From contig NZ_KE384023.1 of assembly GCF_000423465.1 (NCBI RefSeq), positions 55,124-119,123 on the forward strand: a DNA stretch of 64,000 bases, written 5' to 3'. Source of the stretch: Propionicicella superfundia DSM 22317 (GTDB lineage: Bacteria > Actinomycetota > Actinomycetes > Propionibacteriales > Propionibacteriaceae). Shown here piece after piece: positions 33,530 through 43,127 of this stretch (positions are counted from its first letter, which is position 1; every line of letters begins with the position of its first letter). The position numbers were made by a program, and so were the translations under genes. A model generated the notes under the pieces. It worked only from the letters and a program-made list of their open reading frames with translations, had not been told where the DNA came from and ran no database searches.

Positions 33530-34759
33530 TCAGCGCACGGCGTCGTCGGAGGCGGTGAAGGTGTTGCAGACGCCGACCGAGGTCGTCGCCAGACCCTTCT
33601 CGCCCCACGCCTGCCGCGTCCTGCCGAGCCCGTGGTTGCCCCACACCGTCGACTTGCCGGTCAGCACGTCGTCGCCGATGGCGTAGAACGTGTCGGAGAT
33701 GTCCTGCCGATCGGCGTCGGTGATGCCGCGGCTGCGCGCGACCGAGTTGAGGAAGATGCCGTCGAGGCAGTCCGCCTGGACCTCGAGCCGCCGCTGGTAG
33801 ACGTCCCCCTCGCGCTCGGGCAGGTCGTAGGCCTCGAGCTTCGCCGCGGCCAGAATCCCGGTGCGGCCCTGCAGCGCATGTCCGAACTCGTGGCCCAGGA
33901 TGATGTCGAGCGCGAGCCGGCTCGAGCGGAGGCTGCTCGGCAGGATGTCCAGGACGTTGTCGGCGAAGTACACCTGCTGATCGGCCATGCAGTAGAAGGC
34001 ATTCTGATCCGACGCCTTGCCGCACTTGGTGGTGATGGACGTCGAGTACACCGTGACGGTCGGGCGCGGCAGGGTGTACCCGGCCTTCTGGACGGTGGTG
34101 TCCCAGACACGCATCAGGCACGCGGTGAGCTCGTTGAGATACGCCTCCTGGGTGGAGTTGGACGCCGTCCTCGGTGCGATGTCGTCGACGTCGCAGCGCA
34201 CGGGCGACGGGACGGTCTGGTCGTAGAACGGGTTCGACTGCATCGTCGCCGAGTACTCGGTCTCGGCGGGGATCGGGACCTGGTCGGGATTCGTGTCGGC
34301 CGCCGGCGGCCGGTAGTCCTCGTTCTGGTAGTCGCCGGTGACCTGCGCCTCACCCCGGAACAGCCTCACGGCCACGATGCCGGCGAGAGTGACGAGACAC
34401 ACCGCGACGAGTACCACGAGGACGGTGCGCAGCGGGTTGCGCCGGGGCGGTGTGGGCGGCGGCTGGTACCCGGCGTACTGGCCCATCATCGGCGGGTAGG
34501 CGGTGGGCGTCCGGGTGCCCTGCCACGATGCCGTGGACGGCTGCCCGTAGGACTGCGGGCCGATGACCGGAGCGCCCCAGACGGGCTGCCCCTGCGGCGG
34601 GCCCCAGACGGGCTGACCCTGCGGAGGGCCCCAGCCCGGCTGACCCTGCGGCGCACGGCCCTGCTGTGCGCCCCAGACGGGCTGCTGCTGGCCCCAGGTC
34701 TGGGGGCTCTGCGGCCATCCACCCTGCCCTTGCGGCGGCCGCCACGGCTGCTGTGTCAC
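33530..34759 (-). CDS. Putative neutral zinc metallopeptidase (YpfJ family)
   Basis: A 409-residue membrane-anchored protein. The N-terminal 100 residues are Pro/Gln/Gly/Trp-rich with repeats of QGQPVWGPP, probably cytoplasmic and unstructured. One transmembrane segment (about 112-132) follows, then an extracytoplasmic catalytic domain with the zinc motif HEFGHALQGR (H-E-x-x-H). Family blocks include YCMADQQVYFADNVLD and the downstream QADCLDGIFLN, which supplies a third ligand. The substrate is unknown. The GTG at 34759 lies six bases after TACGCT, fitting leaderless translation. Confidence 0.87.
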   Translation of the reverse strand: MTQQPWRPPQGQGGWPQSPQTWGQQQPVWGAQQGRAPQGQPGWGPPQGQPVWGPPQGQPVWGAPVIGPQSYGQPSTASWQGTRTPTAYPPMMGQYAGYQPPPTPPRRNPLRTVLVVLVAVCLVTLAGIVAVRLFRGEAQVTGDYQNEDYRPPAADTNPDQVPIPAETEYSATMQSNPFYDQTVPSPVRCDVDDIAPRTASNSTQEAYLNELTACLMRVWDTTVQKAGYTLPRPTVTVYSTSITTKCGKASDQNAFYCMADQQVYFADNVLDILPSSLRSSRLALDIILGHEFGHALQGRTGILAAAKLEAYDLPEREGDVYQRRLEVQADCLDGIFLNSVARSRGITDADRQDISDTFYAIGDDVLTGKSTVWGNHGLGRTRQAWGEKGLATTSVGVCNTFTASDDAVR

Positions 34760-34921
34760 GCGCTCAGCGTAGTCGGACCGGGGTTCTCAGACGAGAAGGC
34801 CGGGAGCCGACACTCACGACCGAGGCGCACAGGCAGGGCCGGGCGCCCCCGCGTGGGATAGAGTCCTGCGCGAGACCAGGCGGCGGCCCGGCCGGCCGCC
34901 AGCGAGTGCCGAGGAGTGCAG

Positions 34922-36622
34922 ATGGTGAGGTCGCACGGAGCCCGGCGACGGGTCCGAGCCGCGTTGTTGCTGTCGGTCGCGGGGCTGTTCTGGCTCGTCG
35001 CCGCGCCGATGGCTCACGCCCAGGACGAGCTTGCGGCGTACAACGCGACGGTGAAGGTCCTCCAGGACGGACAGTTGCAGGTCACCGCGACCCTCGACCC
35101 GTCCGGCTCCTTCCCCTCGACCGTCACGCAGCGGTTCGCGACCCGCGAACGCGTCCTCGACAACAGCGAACGCGTCTTCGAAGTGTCCAACCTCAAGGCC
35201 GTCAACGGGGACACCGACCTCGCGGCCGAGGTCTCGCAGGACGGCGACTACACCGTGCTGTCGGTTCCGACGGGCGGGCTGTCCGGCTCGGTGACCCTCA
35301 CCTACACGGTGCGCGGCGCGGCGCTGCGCCAGGCCGACGGCTCGACACTCGTCCAGTGGCGCGTCCTGCAGGGCCTCTCGGCGGGGGTCGAGTCCGTCGA
35401 CGTCACCGTCACGTCCGAAGCGGCCGTGCTGGAGGTCGACTGCGTGTCCGGCCCGCCGAGCGCTCCCAGCACCTGCTCGTGGTTCCAGGGCGGAACGCAT
35501 GATACTCCCGACCCCACCTTCCATGACGGCCCGCGCGGGGCGGGCGAGATCGTCGCGCCGTCGGTCCGCTATCCCGGGTCGAGCGTCGCGGCCAACGAGA
35601 CGGTCGTCGAGCTGTGGAGCCTCGACCGGGCGTTCCGGCCCGGCCTGGCCGAACTGCTGACCGCATTCGGGCTGCTGGTGCTCGGGGGCGCCGCGCTCTA
35701 CGCGCTGCACCGCCGCATCGGCCGCGACGCGACGTCCCTCGAAGACCCGACCGTGGTGGCCTCCTTCCGCCCCGTGGGGGCGGGGGCGAGCGAGTTCGTC
35801 GTCGCGAACGACGTCCGCCCCGGCATGGTCGGCACCCTGCTCGACGAACGGGTCGACCCGGTCGATGTCACCGCGAGCGTCCTCGACCTCGCGGTGCGCG
35901 GCTACCTCCTCATCACGGAGCTACCGCGCGAGAGCGACTACGCGCCGACAGACTGGACGTTCACCCGCACCGACCGCGCGACCGACGATCTCGCGCCCTA
36001 CGAGTCGGCGATCCTGGACGCGGTCGCGCCGGCCGAGGGGCGGCTCACGGTGTCCGAGATCGGGCCTGCGGTGGTCGACGCCGTGCCGCGGATCCAGTCC
36101 GAGCTCTACGACGAGGTCGTGTCCCGCGGCTGGTTCGCCAAGCGCCCCGACGACACCCGCAGCCTGTGGGGACGTCTCGGCTGGATCGTCCTCGCCGTCG
36201 CGGCGGTCGCGACGGTGGTGCTCGTGGCGTTCACGACCTTCGGGCTCGTCGGGCTCGCGATCGTCCTGCTCGCGCTGGGGCTGCTGTTCGTCGCGCAGGA
36301 GATGCCGTCGCGAACGGCGGCCGGCACCTCGGTGCTGGCCGGGCTGCGCGCGCTGCAGGCCGAACTGCTCACACACCCCACCGACGAGGCCCCGGCGGGC
36401 AGGGAGTACGAGCAGCTCTCGCGCGTGCTGCCCTATGCCGTCGTCCTCGGCGGTCAGGACCGGTGGATCCGTGCGCTCGTCGCTGCCGACGACGACGCGG
36501 GTGTCGCCGACCCGACCGACCTGGACTGGTACCACGCGCCCGCCACCTGGCATCTGCAGGATCTGCCGGGATCGTTGCGGAACCTGCTCACCACGTTGCA
36601 GGGCACGTTGTTCAGCCGCTGA
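34922..36622 (+). CDS. DUF2207 family membrane protein
   Basis: A 566-residue secreted/membrane protein. A signal peptide (cut near AHAQDE) is followed by a beta-rich outer domain (about 35-230), a transmembrane segment (about 240-260), a cytoplasmic region with winged-helix-like blocks (VTASVLDLAVRGYLLI), then a hairpin of two hydrophobic segments (about 410-455) and a C-terminal cytoplasmic tail. This is the usual DUF2207 layout; the function of the family is unknown. GAGGAG lies five bases before ATG 34922. The neighbouring zinc peptidase is divergent, and the pair may share a surface-related role, which is only suggested by position. Confidence 0.83.
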   Translation: MVRSHGARRRVRAALLLSVAGLFWLVAAPMAHAQDELAAYNATVKVLQDGQLQVTATLDPSGSFPSTVTQRFATRERVLDNSERVFEVSNLKAVNGDTDLAAEVSQDGDYTVLSVPTGGLSGSVTLTYTVRGAALRQADGSTLVQWRVLQGLSAGVESVDVTVTSEAAVLEVDCVSGPPSAPSTCSWFQGGTHDTPDPTFHDGPRGAGEIVAPSVRYPGSSVAANETVVELWSLDRAFRPGLAELLTAFGLLVLGGAALYALHRRIGRDATSLEDPTVVASFRPVGAGASEFVVANDVRPGMVGTLLDERVDPVDVTASVLDLAVRGYLLITELPRESDYAPTDWTFTRTDRATDDLAPYESAILDAVAPAEGRLTVSEIGPAVVDAVPRIQSELYDEVVSRGWFAKRPDDTRSLWGRLGWIVLAVAAVATVVLVAFTTFGLVGLAIVLLALGLLFVAQEMPSRTAAGTSVLAGLRALQAELLTHPTDEAPAGREYEQLSRVLPYAVVLGGQDRWIRALVAADDDAGVADPTDLDWYHAPATWHLQDLPGSLRNLLTTLQGTLFSR

Positions 36623-36707
36623 AGCGAGCAGCACGCGCCCGACCGGCGCGGCGCCGGATCCCACGGAGAAGTGACCGCCGTCGGACCCGGTCGCCCCGTG
36701 CTGCTGC

Positions 36708-38147
36708 TCAGAGCTCCAGTCCCGGATACAGCGGGTTCGCGTCCAGCAGTTCGGCCGCCGCAGCCCGCGTCCGCTCCGCGATCCCGGCGGGCAGGAGCAC
36801 GTTGGCCTTCGACGGCGTCCCGGCCTTGGTCGTCGCCGGCTCGGCCGCGGCGAGGACATCGGCGATGAGCCCCGCGACCTGGACGAACTCGTCGGCGCCG
36901 AACCCGCGGCTGGTCAGGGCCGGCGTCCCGATGCGGACACCGCTGGTGTACCAGGCGCCGTTCGGGTCGCGCGGCACCGAGTTGCGATTGGTGACGATCC
37001 CGGCCTCGAGGAGCGCGGTCTCCGCCTGCCTGCCGGTGACGCCGAAGCCGCTGACGTCCAGGAGGACGATGTGGTTGTCGGTGCCGCCGGTGACGAGCGT
37101 CACGCCACGTGCGGCCAGAGCCTCGGCGAGCGTCTGCGCGTTGTCGGCCACCGCCTGCGCGTAGGTCGCGAACGCGGGCGTGCGTGCCTCGGCGAGCGCG
37201 ACGGCCTTCGCGGCCATGACGTGGCCGAGCGGGCCGCCGAGCACCATCGGGCAGCCGCGGTCGATGAACGGGGCGTACTCCTCGGTCGACAGCAGGAGGC
37301 CGCCGCGAGGACCGCGCAGGGACTTGTGCGTCGTGGTGGCGACGATGTCGGCGTAGCCGACGGGGTTCTCCTCGCCGGTGAACACCTTGCCGGCCACGAG
37401 ACCGGCGAAGTGGGCCATGTCGACGAACAGGGTGGCGCCGACCTCGTCGGCGATCTCGCGCATCTTCGCGAAGTTCACACGGCGCGGGTAGGCCGAATAC
37501 CCGGCGACGAGGATCAGCGGCTTGAACTCCCTCGCGGTGGCCCGCAGCGCGTCGTAGTCGATGAGGCCGGTCTCGGGGTCTGTGCCGTAGGAGTGCTGCT
37601 GGAACATCTTGCCCGAGATGTTGTGGCGGAAGCCGTGCGTGAGATGCCCGCCGGCGTCCAGGGACATGCCCATGACCCGCTGCCGCCCGAACTCCGCGCG
37701 CAACTCCTCCCAGTCCGCCTCGGACAGGTCGTTCACCGTCTTCGCGCCGAGGCGCTCCAGCGTCGGGGACTCGATGTTCTTCGCGAGGATCGCCCAGTAC
37801 GCCACGAGGTTGGCGTCGATGCCGGAATGCGGCTGCGCGTAGGCGTACTCGGCTCCGAACAGTTCGCGGGCGTGCTCGGCGGCGACGGCCTCGACGGTGT
37901 CGATGTTCCGGCAGCCGGCGTAGAACCGCTTGCCGACCGTGCCCTCTGCGTACTTGTCGGACAACCAGGTGCCCATCGTCATGAGCACGGGAAGCGACGC
38001 ATAGTTCTCGGAGGCGATGAGCTTCAGGGACGCGCGCTGGTCGGCGAGCTCCTGGCGGGTGGCCTGCGCGATTCGCGGCTCCACGGATTCGATGACGGAC
38101 AGCGCCTGCCGGTAGACGCTGGATGCGGTCGCGGCGAGATCGGCCAC
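36708..38147 (-). CDS. glyA: Serine hydroxymethyltransferase
   Basis: A PLP enzyme that interconverts serine and glycine and supplies one-carbon units to tetrahydrofolate. The 479-residue product is about 60 longer than E. coli GlyA. The family start ([11 protein letters not shown]), [22 protein letters not shown] and the PLP lysine in [13 protein letters not shown] (near residue 270) are all conserved. The extra length lies mainly between [17 protein letters not shown] and [12 protein letters not shown]-type motifs ([20 protein letters not shown] onward), a long variant seen in some actinomycetes. The GTG start at 38147 has AAGGAGG upstream. Confidence 0.94.
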   Translation of the reverse strand: MADLAATASSVYRQALSVIESVEPRIAQATRQELADQRASLKLIASENYASLPVLMTMGTWLSDKYAEGTVGKRFYAGCRNIDTVEAVAAEHARELFGAEYAYAQPHSGIDANLVAYWAILAKNIESPTLERLGAKTVNDLSEADWEELRAEFGRQRVMGMSLDAGGHLTHGFRHNISGKMFQQHSYGTDPETGLIDYDALRATAREFKPLILVAGYSAYPRRVNFAKMREIADEVGATLFVDMAHFAGLVAGKVFTGEENPVGYADIVATTTHKSLRGPRGGLLLSTEEYAPFIDRGCPMVLGGPLGHVMAAKAVALAEARTPAFATYAQAVADNAQTLAEALAARGVTLVTGGTDNHIVLLDVSGFGVTGRQAETALLEAGIVTNRNSVPRDPNGAWYTSGVRIGTPALTSRGFGADEFVQVAGLIADVLAAAEPATTKAGTPSKANVLLPAGIAERTRAAAAELLDANPLYPGLEL

Positions 38148-38189
38148 GGGTTACCTCCTTGGAATGTTCGCCTCCAACCTAACGGAGGA

Positions 38190-39620
38190 TCAGCGGGAGG
38201 TCGCCACTTCTCGCGGCCCGCCCGCCCACTCGGCGAGGAACCCGGCGATGGCCGGGATCGCCCGCTCGAGGGTGGCCGGACGTCCGAGAGGCAGACGCAG
38301 ATGCGTCGTCCAGTTGTCGGTGGGGGAGAAGTGGGAGCCGGGGATCACGACGATCCGGGCGCGAGCCAGCCGCGCCGCGAGCGCCACGGTGTCGGTGTGG
38401 GCGTCGACCCACAGGCAGGCCCCGGCGTCGGGCACCGAGTACGTCCACCCCGGCAGATACTCCGACAGCAGGCCGACGGTGAGGTCGCGGGTGTGCGCCA
38501 GTTCGGCGCGGCGCAGGTCGCGCGCCTCGGCGGCCAGCGGGAGCAGTTCCGCGGCAAGCACCTGTGACGGGACGCTGCCGGCGAGGTCGGTCGTCACCCG
38601 CCGGTCGATCGCCGCGTCGAGGACCTGCGCGCTCCCGCGGATCCACCCGACGCGGATGCCGGCCCAGAAGAGTTTCGTCAGCGACCCGATGCTGATGGAC
38701 AGCCCGGGCGGCACCAGCGCCCCGAGGTGTCCGGGGTGCTGACCGGCATGGAGGTCCGCCGTCGATCCGTCGTCGATCGTCGGGAGCTGCGTGCGGGCGA
38801 TGACGTCGGCGACCTCGCGTCGCCGACGTGGACTCCACGTGACGCCGGTCACGTTGTGGGCCGTCGGCAGGACGTACAGCAGCCGCGCGCCGTCACGGCG
38901 CACCGCCGTCTCGAGAGCCAGCGGGTCGATGCCCTCCTCGTCGCACGGGACTCCCACGACGCGCGCCTCCCGGCGCCCCAGCACATCGAGGGCGCCGCGG
39001 TAGGTGGGGTCCTCCACGAGCACGGTGTCGCCGGGCTGGACGAGGACGTCGGCGACGATCGACAGCGCATGGTGTGAGCCGTTCGTGAGCACGATGTCGT
39101 CGGTCGTGGTCGCGAGCCCCTGCTCGCTGTAGGCGGCCGCGACGGCCTCCCGTGTGGACTCCAGCCCGCGCGGGACGAACCGGTCGAGCAGCAGTGACTC
39201 GCGCACCGACGCCGTCCACGGCCCCCGCAGCGCCCGGCTCAGCAGCGGCGAGGCGGGGAGGGCGCCGCTGCTCAGGTCGAGCGGGGTGTCGGGAGCCGCA
39301 TAGGTCCGCAGCCGGTCTCCGTGCCAGTCGGGAGCGCACCGCTGCGAGGACATGCGCACGCGCGTCCCGGCGCCGTGGCGCGTCGACACCCAGCCCTCGT
39401 CCTTCAGCGTGTCGTAGGCCGCGCCCACGGTCATCCGGCTGACCGCGAGAACGCGCGCCAACTCCCGCCGTGAGGGGAGCACGCTGCCGGGCGTGAGGCC
39501 CCCTTCGGCCAGCACGTCCCGCAACGCGTCGGCGAGGAGCGTGTGCAGGGCACCCTTGCCGAGATCCCACCCCGCGAGCTGGCGGGCCAGGTGGTTCGGA
39601 GCGATCCTCGATCCGTCCAT
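38190..39620 (-). CDS. MocR/PdxR-type GntR regulator with aminotransferase domain
   Basis: A 476-residue chimeric regulator: N-terminal GntR winged helix (about 20-95; SVLPSRRELARVLAVSRMTV), a linker, then a full fold-type I aminotransferase domain (about 120-470) with the PLP lysine in SIGSLTKLFWAGIRVGW. MocR proteins use bound PLP or an external aldimine as effector. It is divergent from the Tm-1-like operon and so is its likely regulator; a GCCACT-N8-AGTGGC repeat lies between them. ATG 39620 has AGGAGG upstream. A role in vitamin B6 control (PdxR) would require pdxST nearby, which is not seen here. Confidence 0.88.
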   Translation of the reverse strand: MDGSRIAPNHLARQLAGWDLGKGALHTLLADALRDVLAEGGLTPGSVLPSRRELARVLAVSRMTVGAAYDTLKDEGWVSTRHGAGTRVRMSSQRCAPDWHGDRLRTYAAPDTPLDLSSGALPASPLLSRALRGPWTASVRESLLLDRFVPRGLESTREAVAAAYSEQGLATTTDDIVLTNGSHHALSIVADVLVQPGDTVLVEDPTYRGALDVLGRREARVVGVPCDEEGIDPLALETAVRRDGARLLYVLPTAHNVTGVTWSPRRRREVADVIARTQLPTIDDGSTADLHAGQHPGHLGALVPPGLSISIGSLTKLFWAGIRVGWIRGSAQVLDAAIDRRVTTDLAGSVPSQVLAAELLPLAAEARDLRRAELAHTRDLTVGLLSEYLPGWTYSVPDAGACLWVDAHTDTVALAARLARARIVVIPGSHFSPTDNWTTHLRLPLGRPATLERAIPAIAGFLAEWAGGPREVATSR

Positions 39621-39706
39621 GAGACCTCCTGCGCATCGTCATCCGGAGGCTTCGTCCCATCCTCGCACGGCCGCACCCGCCGGAGGGTCCCGGATGAGAA
39701 CCGTTG

Positions 39707-39726
39707 CCACTAGCCCACAAGTGGCC
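39707..39726. promoter_or_regulatory. Inverted repeat, candidate MocR operator
   Basis: GCCACT-N8-AGTGGC in the gap between the divergent MocR-type gene and the Tm-1-like operon. TTGCCA overlapping its left arm could be a -35 element for the operon. Confidence 0.45.
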
Positions 39727-39785
39727 ATTGGGCGCGCGGAGCCCGGCCGCTTGGCTGAACCCACTGACACACAAGGAGGTGGATC

Positions 39786-41033
39786 ATGCCGGATGTCGTC
39801 GTCGTCGCGACCGTCGACACGAAGGGCCGCGAGGCGCAGTACATCCTCGAGCAGCTTGCGATCGCCGGAGCGAGCGCTCGGGTCATCGACATCGGAGTGC
39901 TCGGGACCACGTCGGAGGTCGATGTCCCCATCGCCGTCCCGGCGGACGAGGTGGCCGGGCTGGGCGGAGAGTCTCTCGAATCGCTGCGTACCGGCAGCGA
40001 ACAGGGAGGAGCGCGCGGCCACGCGCTGGAGGTCATGACGAAGGGGCTCGCCGCAGCCCTGCGGCGGGAACTGGACGCCGGACGGCTGGGCTGCGTGCTC
40101 GGCATCGGCGGTTCGTCCGGGTCGTCGGTGATCGGCGGTGCCCTCCAGGCGCTGCCCGTCGGGGTGCCGAAGCTGCTGGTCTCGACCATGGCCAGCGGGG
40201 ACGTGTCCCCGTACGTGGGCATCCGGGACGTCACGCTCATGTACTCGGTCACCGACATCGCCGGGCTGAACCGCATCTCGCGCGTGGTGCTGCGCAACGC
40301 CGCCCGCGCAGCGGCGGGGATGGCGGCTCCCGACGGCGCGGCCGGCGGGACGCAGACCGAGGAGTTGCCGCTCGTCGGCATCTCGATGTTCGGCGTCACC
40401 ACGCCGGCGGTGATGGCGGTGCAGGCCGGGCTGGAGCGTGCGGGCTTCGAGACGAACGTCTTCCACGCCACGGGTGCCGGCGGCCGGGCGATGGAGGGGC
40501 TGGTCGCCGACGGGCTCATCGACGCGGTGGTCGATCTCACGACGAGCGAGCTCACCGACGAGCTCGTCGGGGGTGTGCTGAGCGCCGGTCCGGAGCGGAT
40601 GGAGGCGGCCGGCAGGCGAGGCATCCCACAGGTGCTCGTCCCCGGCGCGCTGGAGATCGTCAACTTCGGAGCGGAGCCCACCGTGCCCGCGGCCTTCCGG
40701 ACGCCGGAGCGCCGACTGCACGTGCACAACAGCGCCGTGACGATCGTGCGGACGAACATCGAGGAGAGCCGCGAGCTGGGCCGGATCTTCACCGCGAAGG
40801 CGAACCTGGCCGTCGGTCCGACGACGGTCGTCCTGCCGCTGAAGGGGCTCTCGGCGCTGGATGCGCCCGGCGAGCCGTACGAGGACCGCGCCGCCGACGA
40901 TGCCCTGTTCGCCGAGATCAGGGCGGGACTGCGCCCGGAGGTGAAGCTCGTCGAGGTGGACGCGGCGATCAACGAGCCGACGTTCACCGACGCCGTCCTG
41001 GCGGAGTTCGCCGCGGCCTGGGAGCGCCGATGA
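39786..41033 (+). CDS. Tm-1-like ATP-binding domain protein (UPF0261)
   Basis: A 415-residue protein of the UPF0261 family, homologous to the N-terminal half of the tomato antiviral protein Tm-1. It begins VVVVATVDTKGREAQYILEQ, the family signature. LGIGGSSGSSVIGGALQALP is the glycine-rich loop, and the HATGAGGRAMEGLV block follows. The fold is a two-domain Rossmann-like ATP-binding protein; no bacterial reaction is established that I know. AAGGAGG lies upstream of ATG 39786. Its stop overlaps the next gene by four bases (ATGA). In plants the partner TIM-barrel domain is fused to it; here it is encoded by the next two genes, supporting a shared complex. Confidence 0.86.
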   Translation: MPDVVVVATVDTKGREAQYILEQLAIAGASARVIDIGVLGTTSEVDVPIAVPADEVAGLGGESLESLRTGSEQGGARGHALEVMTKGLAAALRRELDAGRLGCVLGIGGSSGSSVIGGALQALPVGVPKLLVSTMASGDVSPYVGIRDVTLMYSVTDIAGLNRISRVVLRNAARAAAGMAAPDGAAGGTQTEELPLVGISMFGVTTPAVMAVQAGLERAGFETNVFHATGAGGRAMEGLVADGLIDAVVDLTTSELTDELVGGVLSAGPERMEAAGRRGIPQVLVPGALEIVNFGAEPTVPAAFRTPERRLHVHNSAVTIVRTNIEESRELGRIFTAKANLAVGPTTVVLPLKGLSALDAPGEPYEDRAADDALFAEIRAGLRPEVKLVEVDAAINEPTFTDAVLAEFAAAWERR

Positions 41034-41812
41034 GTGCCGAACCACTCATCGCCGTGGGGGTGGGCTGCGGACTGACCGCGGCCGGAGCCGTTGCGGGCGG
41101 GGCGGATCTGCTGGCCTGCTACTCGACGGCCGTGTACCGCTCCCGCGGACTGCCGTCGGTCCTGGCGTTCCTGCCCTACGAGGATCCGAACAGGGCCGTC
41201 GCCGACGTCCTGCCCGATGTCGTCGCCGCGGCGGGGACCGTCCCGGTGTTCGCGGGGATCGGGGCGCACGACCCGCGTTGGCGGCCCGGCGACCTGGTCC
41301 GGGCCCGGCTCGACCAGGGCGCGGTGGGTGTGATGAACGAGCCGTTCGTCGGGGTGTACTCCGGCGATCTGCGGACGCAACTGGAGGCCGCGGGCCTGGG
41401 CTATGCGCGGGAGCTCGACCTCGCCCGCGAGGCGACGCGAGCGGGGGCACTGGTGCTCGGCTGGGCATGGAACCCCCAGGAGGCCGCGGCGATGGCGGCG
41501 ACCGGGGCCAGCCACGTGGGGCTGATGCTCGGCATCACCGCGGGCGGGCGCCTCGGGTCGGAGCCGGGCGTCGCGCTCGCCGAGTCGCTGGACCTGCTGG
41601 CCGAGATGGCGGCGGCGGCGCGGCGGGAGAACCCGGACGCGATCACGATCGTCCACGGCGGGCCGCTGCACGATCCGGAGGGCGTGGCCAAGGCTCTCGC
41701 CCACTCGGGCGCCGACGGGTATCTGGGTGGCTCGTCGCTGGAGCGGCTGCCGGTGCTCGAAGGCATGAGCGCGGCCGTGCGGGCCTTCCGCGGCGCCCTC
41801 GCCCGCACCTGA
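41030..41812 (+). CDS. PEP-hydrolase-like TIM-barrel protein, paralogue 1
   Basis: A 260-residue protein of the phosphoenolpyruvate hydrolase-like family (TIM barrel, C-terminal domain type of Tm-1). Conserved segments are IAVGVGCGLTAAGAVAGGAD, LAFLPYEDPNRAV, GVMNEPFVGVYSG, and the C-terminal IVHGGPLHDPEGVAKAL. It overlaps the UPF0261 gene by four bases and is 48 bases from a second paralogue. Alignment by eye shows the same block order in both, including LL(A/G)xYxSxxYR and VMNxPxVG, but the first copy is shorter and lacks the ICGSDP block. Hydrolysis of PEP by this family is an annotation label; I cannot confirm the substrate. Confidence 0.8.
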   Translation: MSAEPLIAVGVGCGLTAAGAVAGGADLLACYSTAVYRSRGLPSVLAFLPYEDPNRAVADVLPDVVAAAGTVPVFAGIGAHDPRWRPGDLVRARLDQGAVGVMNEPFVGVYSGDLRTQLEAAGLGYARELDLAREATRAGALVLGWAWNPQEAAAMAATGASHVGLMLGITAGGRLGSEPGVALAESLDLLAEMAAAARRENPDAITIVHGGPLHDPEGVAKALAHSGADGYLGGSSLERLPVLEGMSAAVRAFRGALART

Positions 41813-41860
41813 CCGCGGGCATCGTAGGAGATTTCGACAACAACGAAAGGGACAACAACC

Positions 41861-42712
41861 ATGGCTGTTCACTACACGCGCGAGCAGGTTCTCGCCCGCC
41901 TGCGGGCCGAGATCGACGCGGGACGCCCCGTCGTCATCGTCGGCGCGGGAACCGGCATCTCGGCGAAGTTCGCCGAGCGAGGCGGAGCCGACCTGATCGG
42001 CGTCTACAACTCGGGCAAGTACCGCATGGACGGGCACGGCTCGCTGGCCGGGCTCATGCCCTACGGCGACGCCAACCAGATCGTCATCGACCTCGGCGCG
42101 CGCACCGTCCTCCCGGTCGTCAAGGAGACGCCCGTCATCGGCGGCATCTGCGGGTCGGACCCGACCCGGGAGATGCGCACCTACCTGGCGGAGTTGCAGC
42201 GGCTGGGCATCGCGGGCGTCATGAACTTCCCGACGGTCGGCCTCATCGACTGGGACAGCAAGTACCGCCAGGAACTGGAGAGCACCGGCATGGGGTACGA
42301 CCAGGAGATCGAGGCGCTGAAGATCGCCAAGGAGCTCGGACTGTTCACGATGGGCTACGCCTTCCGGCCCGAGGAGGGCGCGATGGTCGGCGCTGCCGGG
42401 ATGGACGTCGTCATCGCCCACATGGGCCTGACCCGCGGCGGGTCGATCGGATCGACGATCTCGAAGGAGGAGGACCTGGCGCAGGCGGCGAAGCTGGTCG
42501 ACGCCATCGGCGACGCGGCCCGGGCGGAGAACCCCGACATCATGGTCTTCTGCCACGGCGGCGCGATCGCGTACCCGCCCGACACGGCCTACATGTACGA
42601 GCACACCCAGGCCGTCGGGTTCCTGGGCGCGTCGAGTGCCGAGCGGATCCCGGTGGAGGAGCCGCTGCGCGCGGCGACGGCGGCCTTCAAGGCGGCGTCC
42701 CTGCGGCGGTGA
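41861..42712 (+). CDS. PEP-hydrolase-like TIM-barrel protein, paralogue 2
   Basis: A 283-residue member of the same family as the gene before it. It opens VVIVGAGTGISAKFAERGGADLIGVYNSGKYR (split motif positions 25-56), followed by GLMPYGDANQIV, GGICGSDPTREM, GVMNFPTVGLIDW, and VFCHGGAIAYPPDT. GGGSIGSTIS-like and MGLTRGG residues probably form the phosphate site. It is the third gene of the operon, with AACGAAAGG upstream. The best-conserved family version is this one; paralogue 1 may be a regulatory or specialised partner. The three proteins together probably carry out one unknown conversion. Confidence 0.83.
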   Translation: MAVHYTREQVLARLRAEIDAGRPVVIVGAGTGISAKFAERGGADLIGVYNSGKYRMDGHGSLAGLMPYGDANQIVIDLGARTVLPVVKETPVIGGICGSDPTREMRTYLAELQRLGIAGVMNFPTVGLIDWDSKYRQELESTGMGYDQEIEALKIAKELGLFTMGYAFRPEEGAMVGAAGMDVVIAHMGLTRGGSIGSTISKEEDLAQAAKLVDAIGDAARAENPDIMVFCHGGAIAYPPDTAYMYEHTQAVGFLGASSAERIPVEEPLRAATAAFKAASLRR

Positions 42713-42952
42713 CGATCAGGCGGGGCGGTCGCGTACCGCCCCGCCCCCGGCGCGGGCATTGTCTCTTGCGGAGGTAGGCGCCGCGCTCGGCCGGGTGCGT
42801 GTCGCCCCGCTCCGCGCGGGCGTGGTCCACGCAGCGCTGCCGCGACCCGGACACCGTGGGCCGGGCTGCAGCTTTGCGCAACGGCCGGCGTCCAAGGTCG
42901 CGCCGTGCAGCGGCGTGCCCACGGACGTCCCGGCCCAGGCATGAGGCGGAGC

Positions 42953-43127
42953 GCTGACCGCCAGGTTGTGCGGGCTCCGAGGGACGGTCCGAGGGGCGCG
43001 TCTCGCTGACCGCCACGTTGTGCGGCATACGAGCTGCGAATCCGCGCCGGTATGCCTCAGAACCTGGCGGTCAGCCTTCCGCGGCGCGCCAACCCGGCCG
43101 GTATGCCTCGCAACCTGGCGGTCAGCC
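42953..43127. repeat. Inverted-repeat family B cluster 3
   Basis: Two units in the forward sense (CTGACCGCCAGGTTGTGCGG and GACCGCCACGTTGTGCGGCA) face two in the reverse sense (GGTATGCCTCAGAACCTGGC and GGTATGCCTCGCAACCTGGC), forming a large head-to-head palindrome. The gap 42713-43405 otherwise holds no gene I can support; its second half (43128-43405) is lower in GC than the surroundings and may be a degraded gene. Confidence 0.85.

Noticed and set aside
39710-42604. A 964-codon minus-strand frame across the Tm-1-like operon
   Set aside because: It overlaps three convincing plus-strand genes and shows no family motif.
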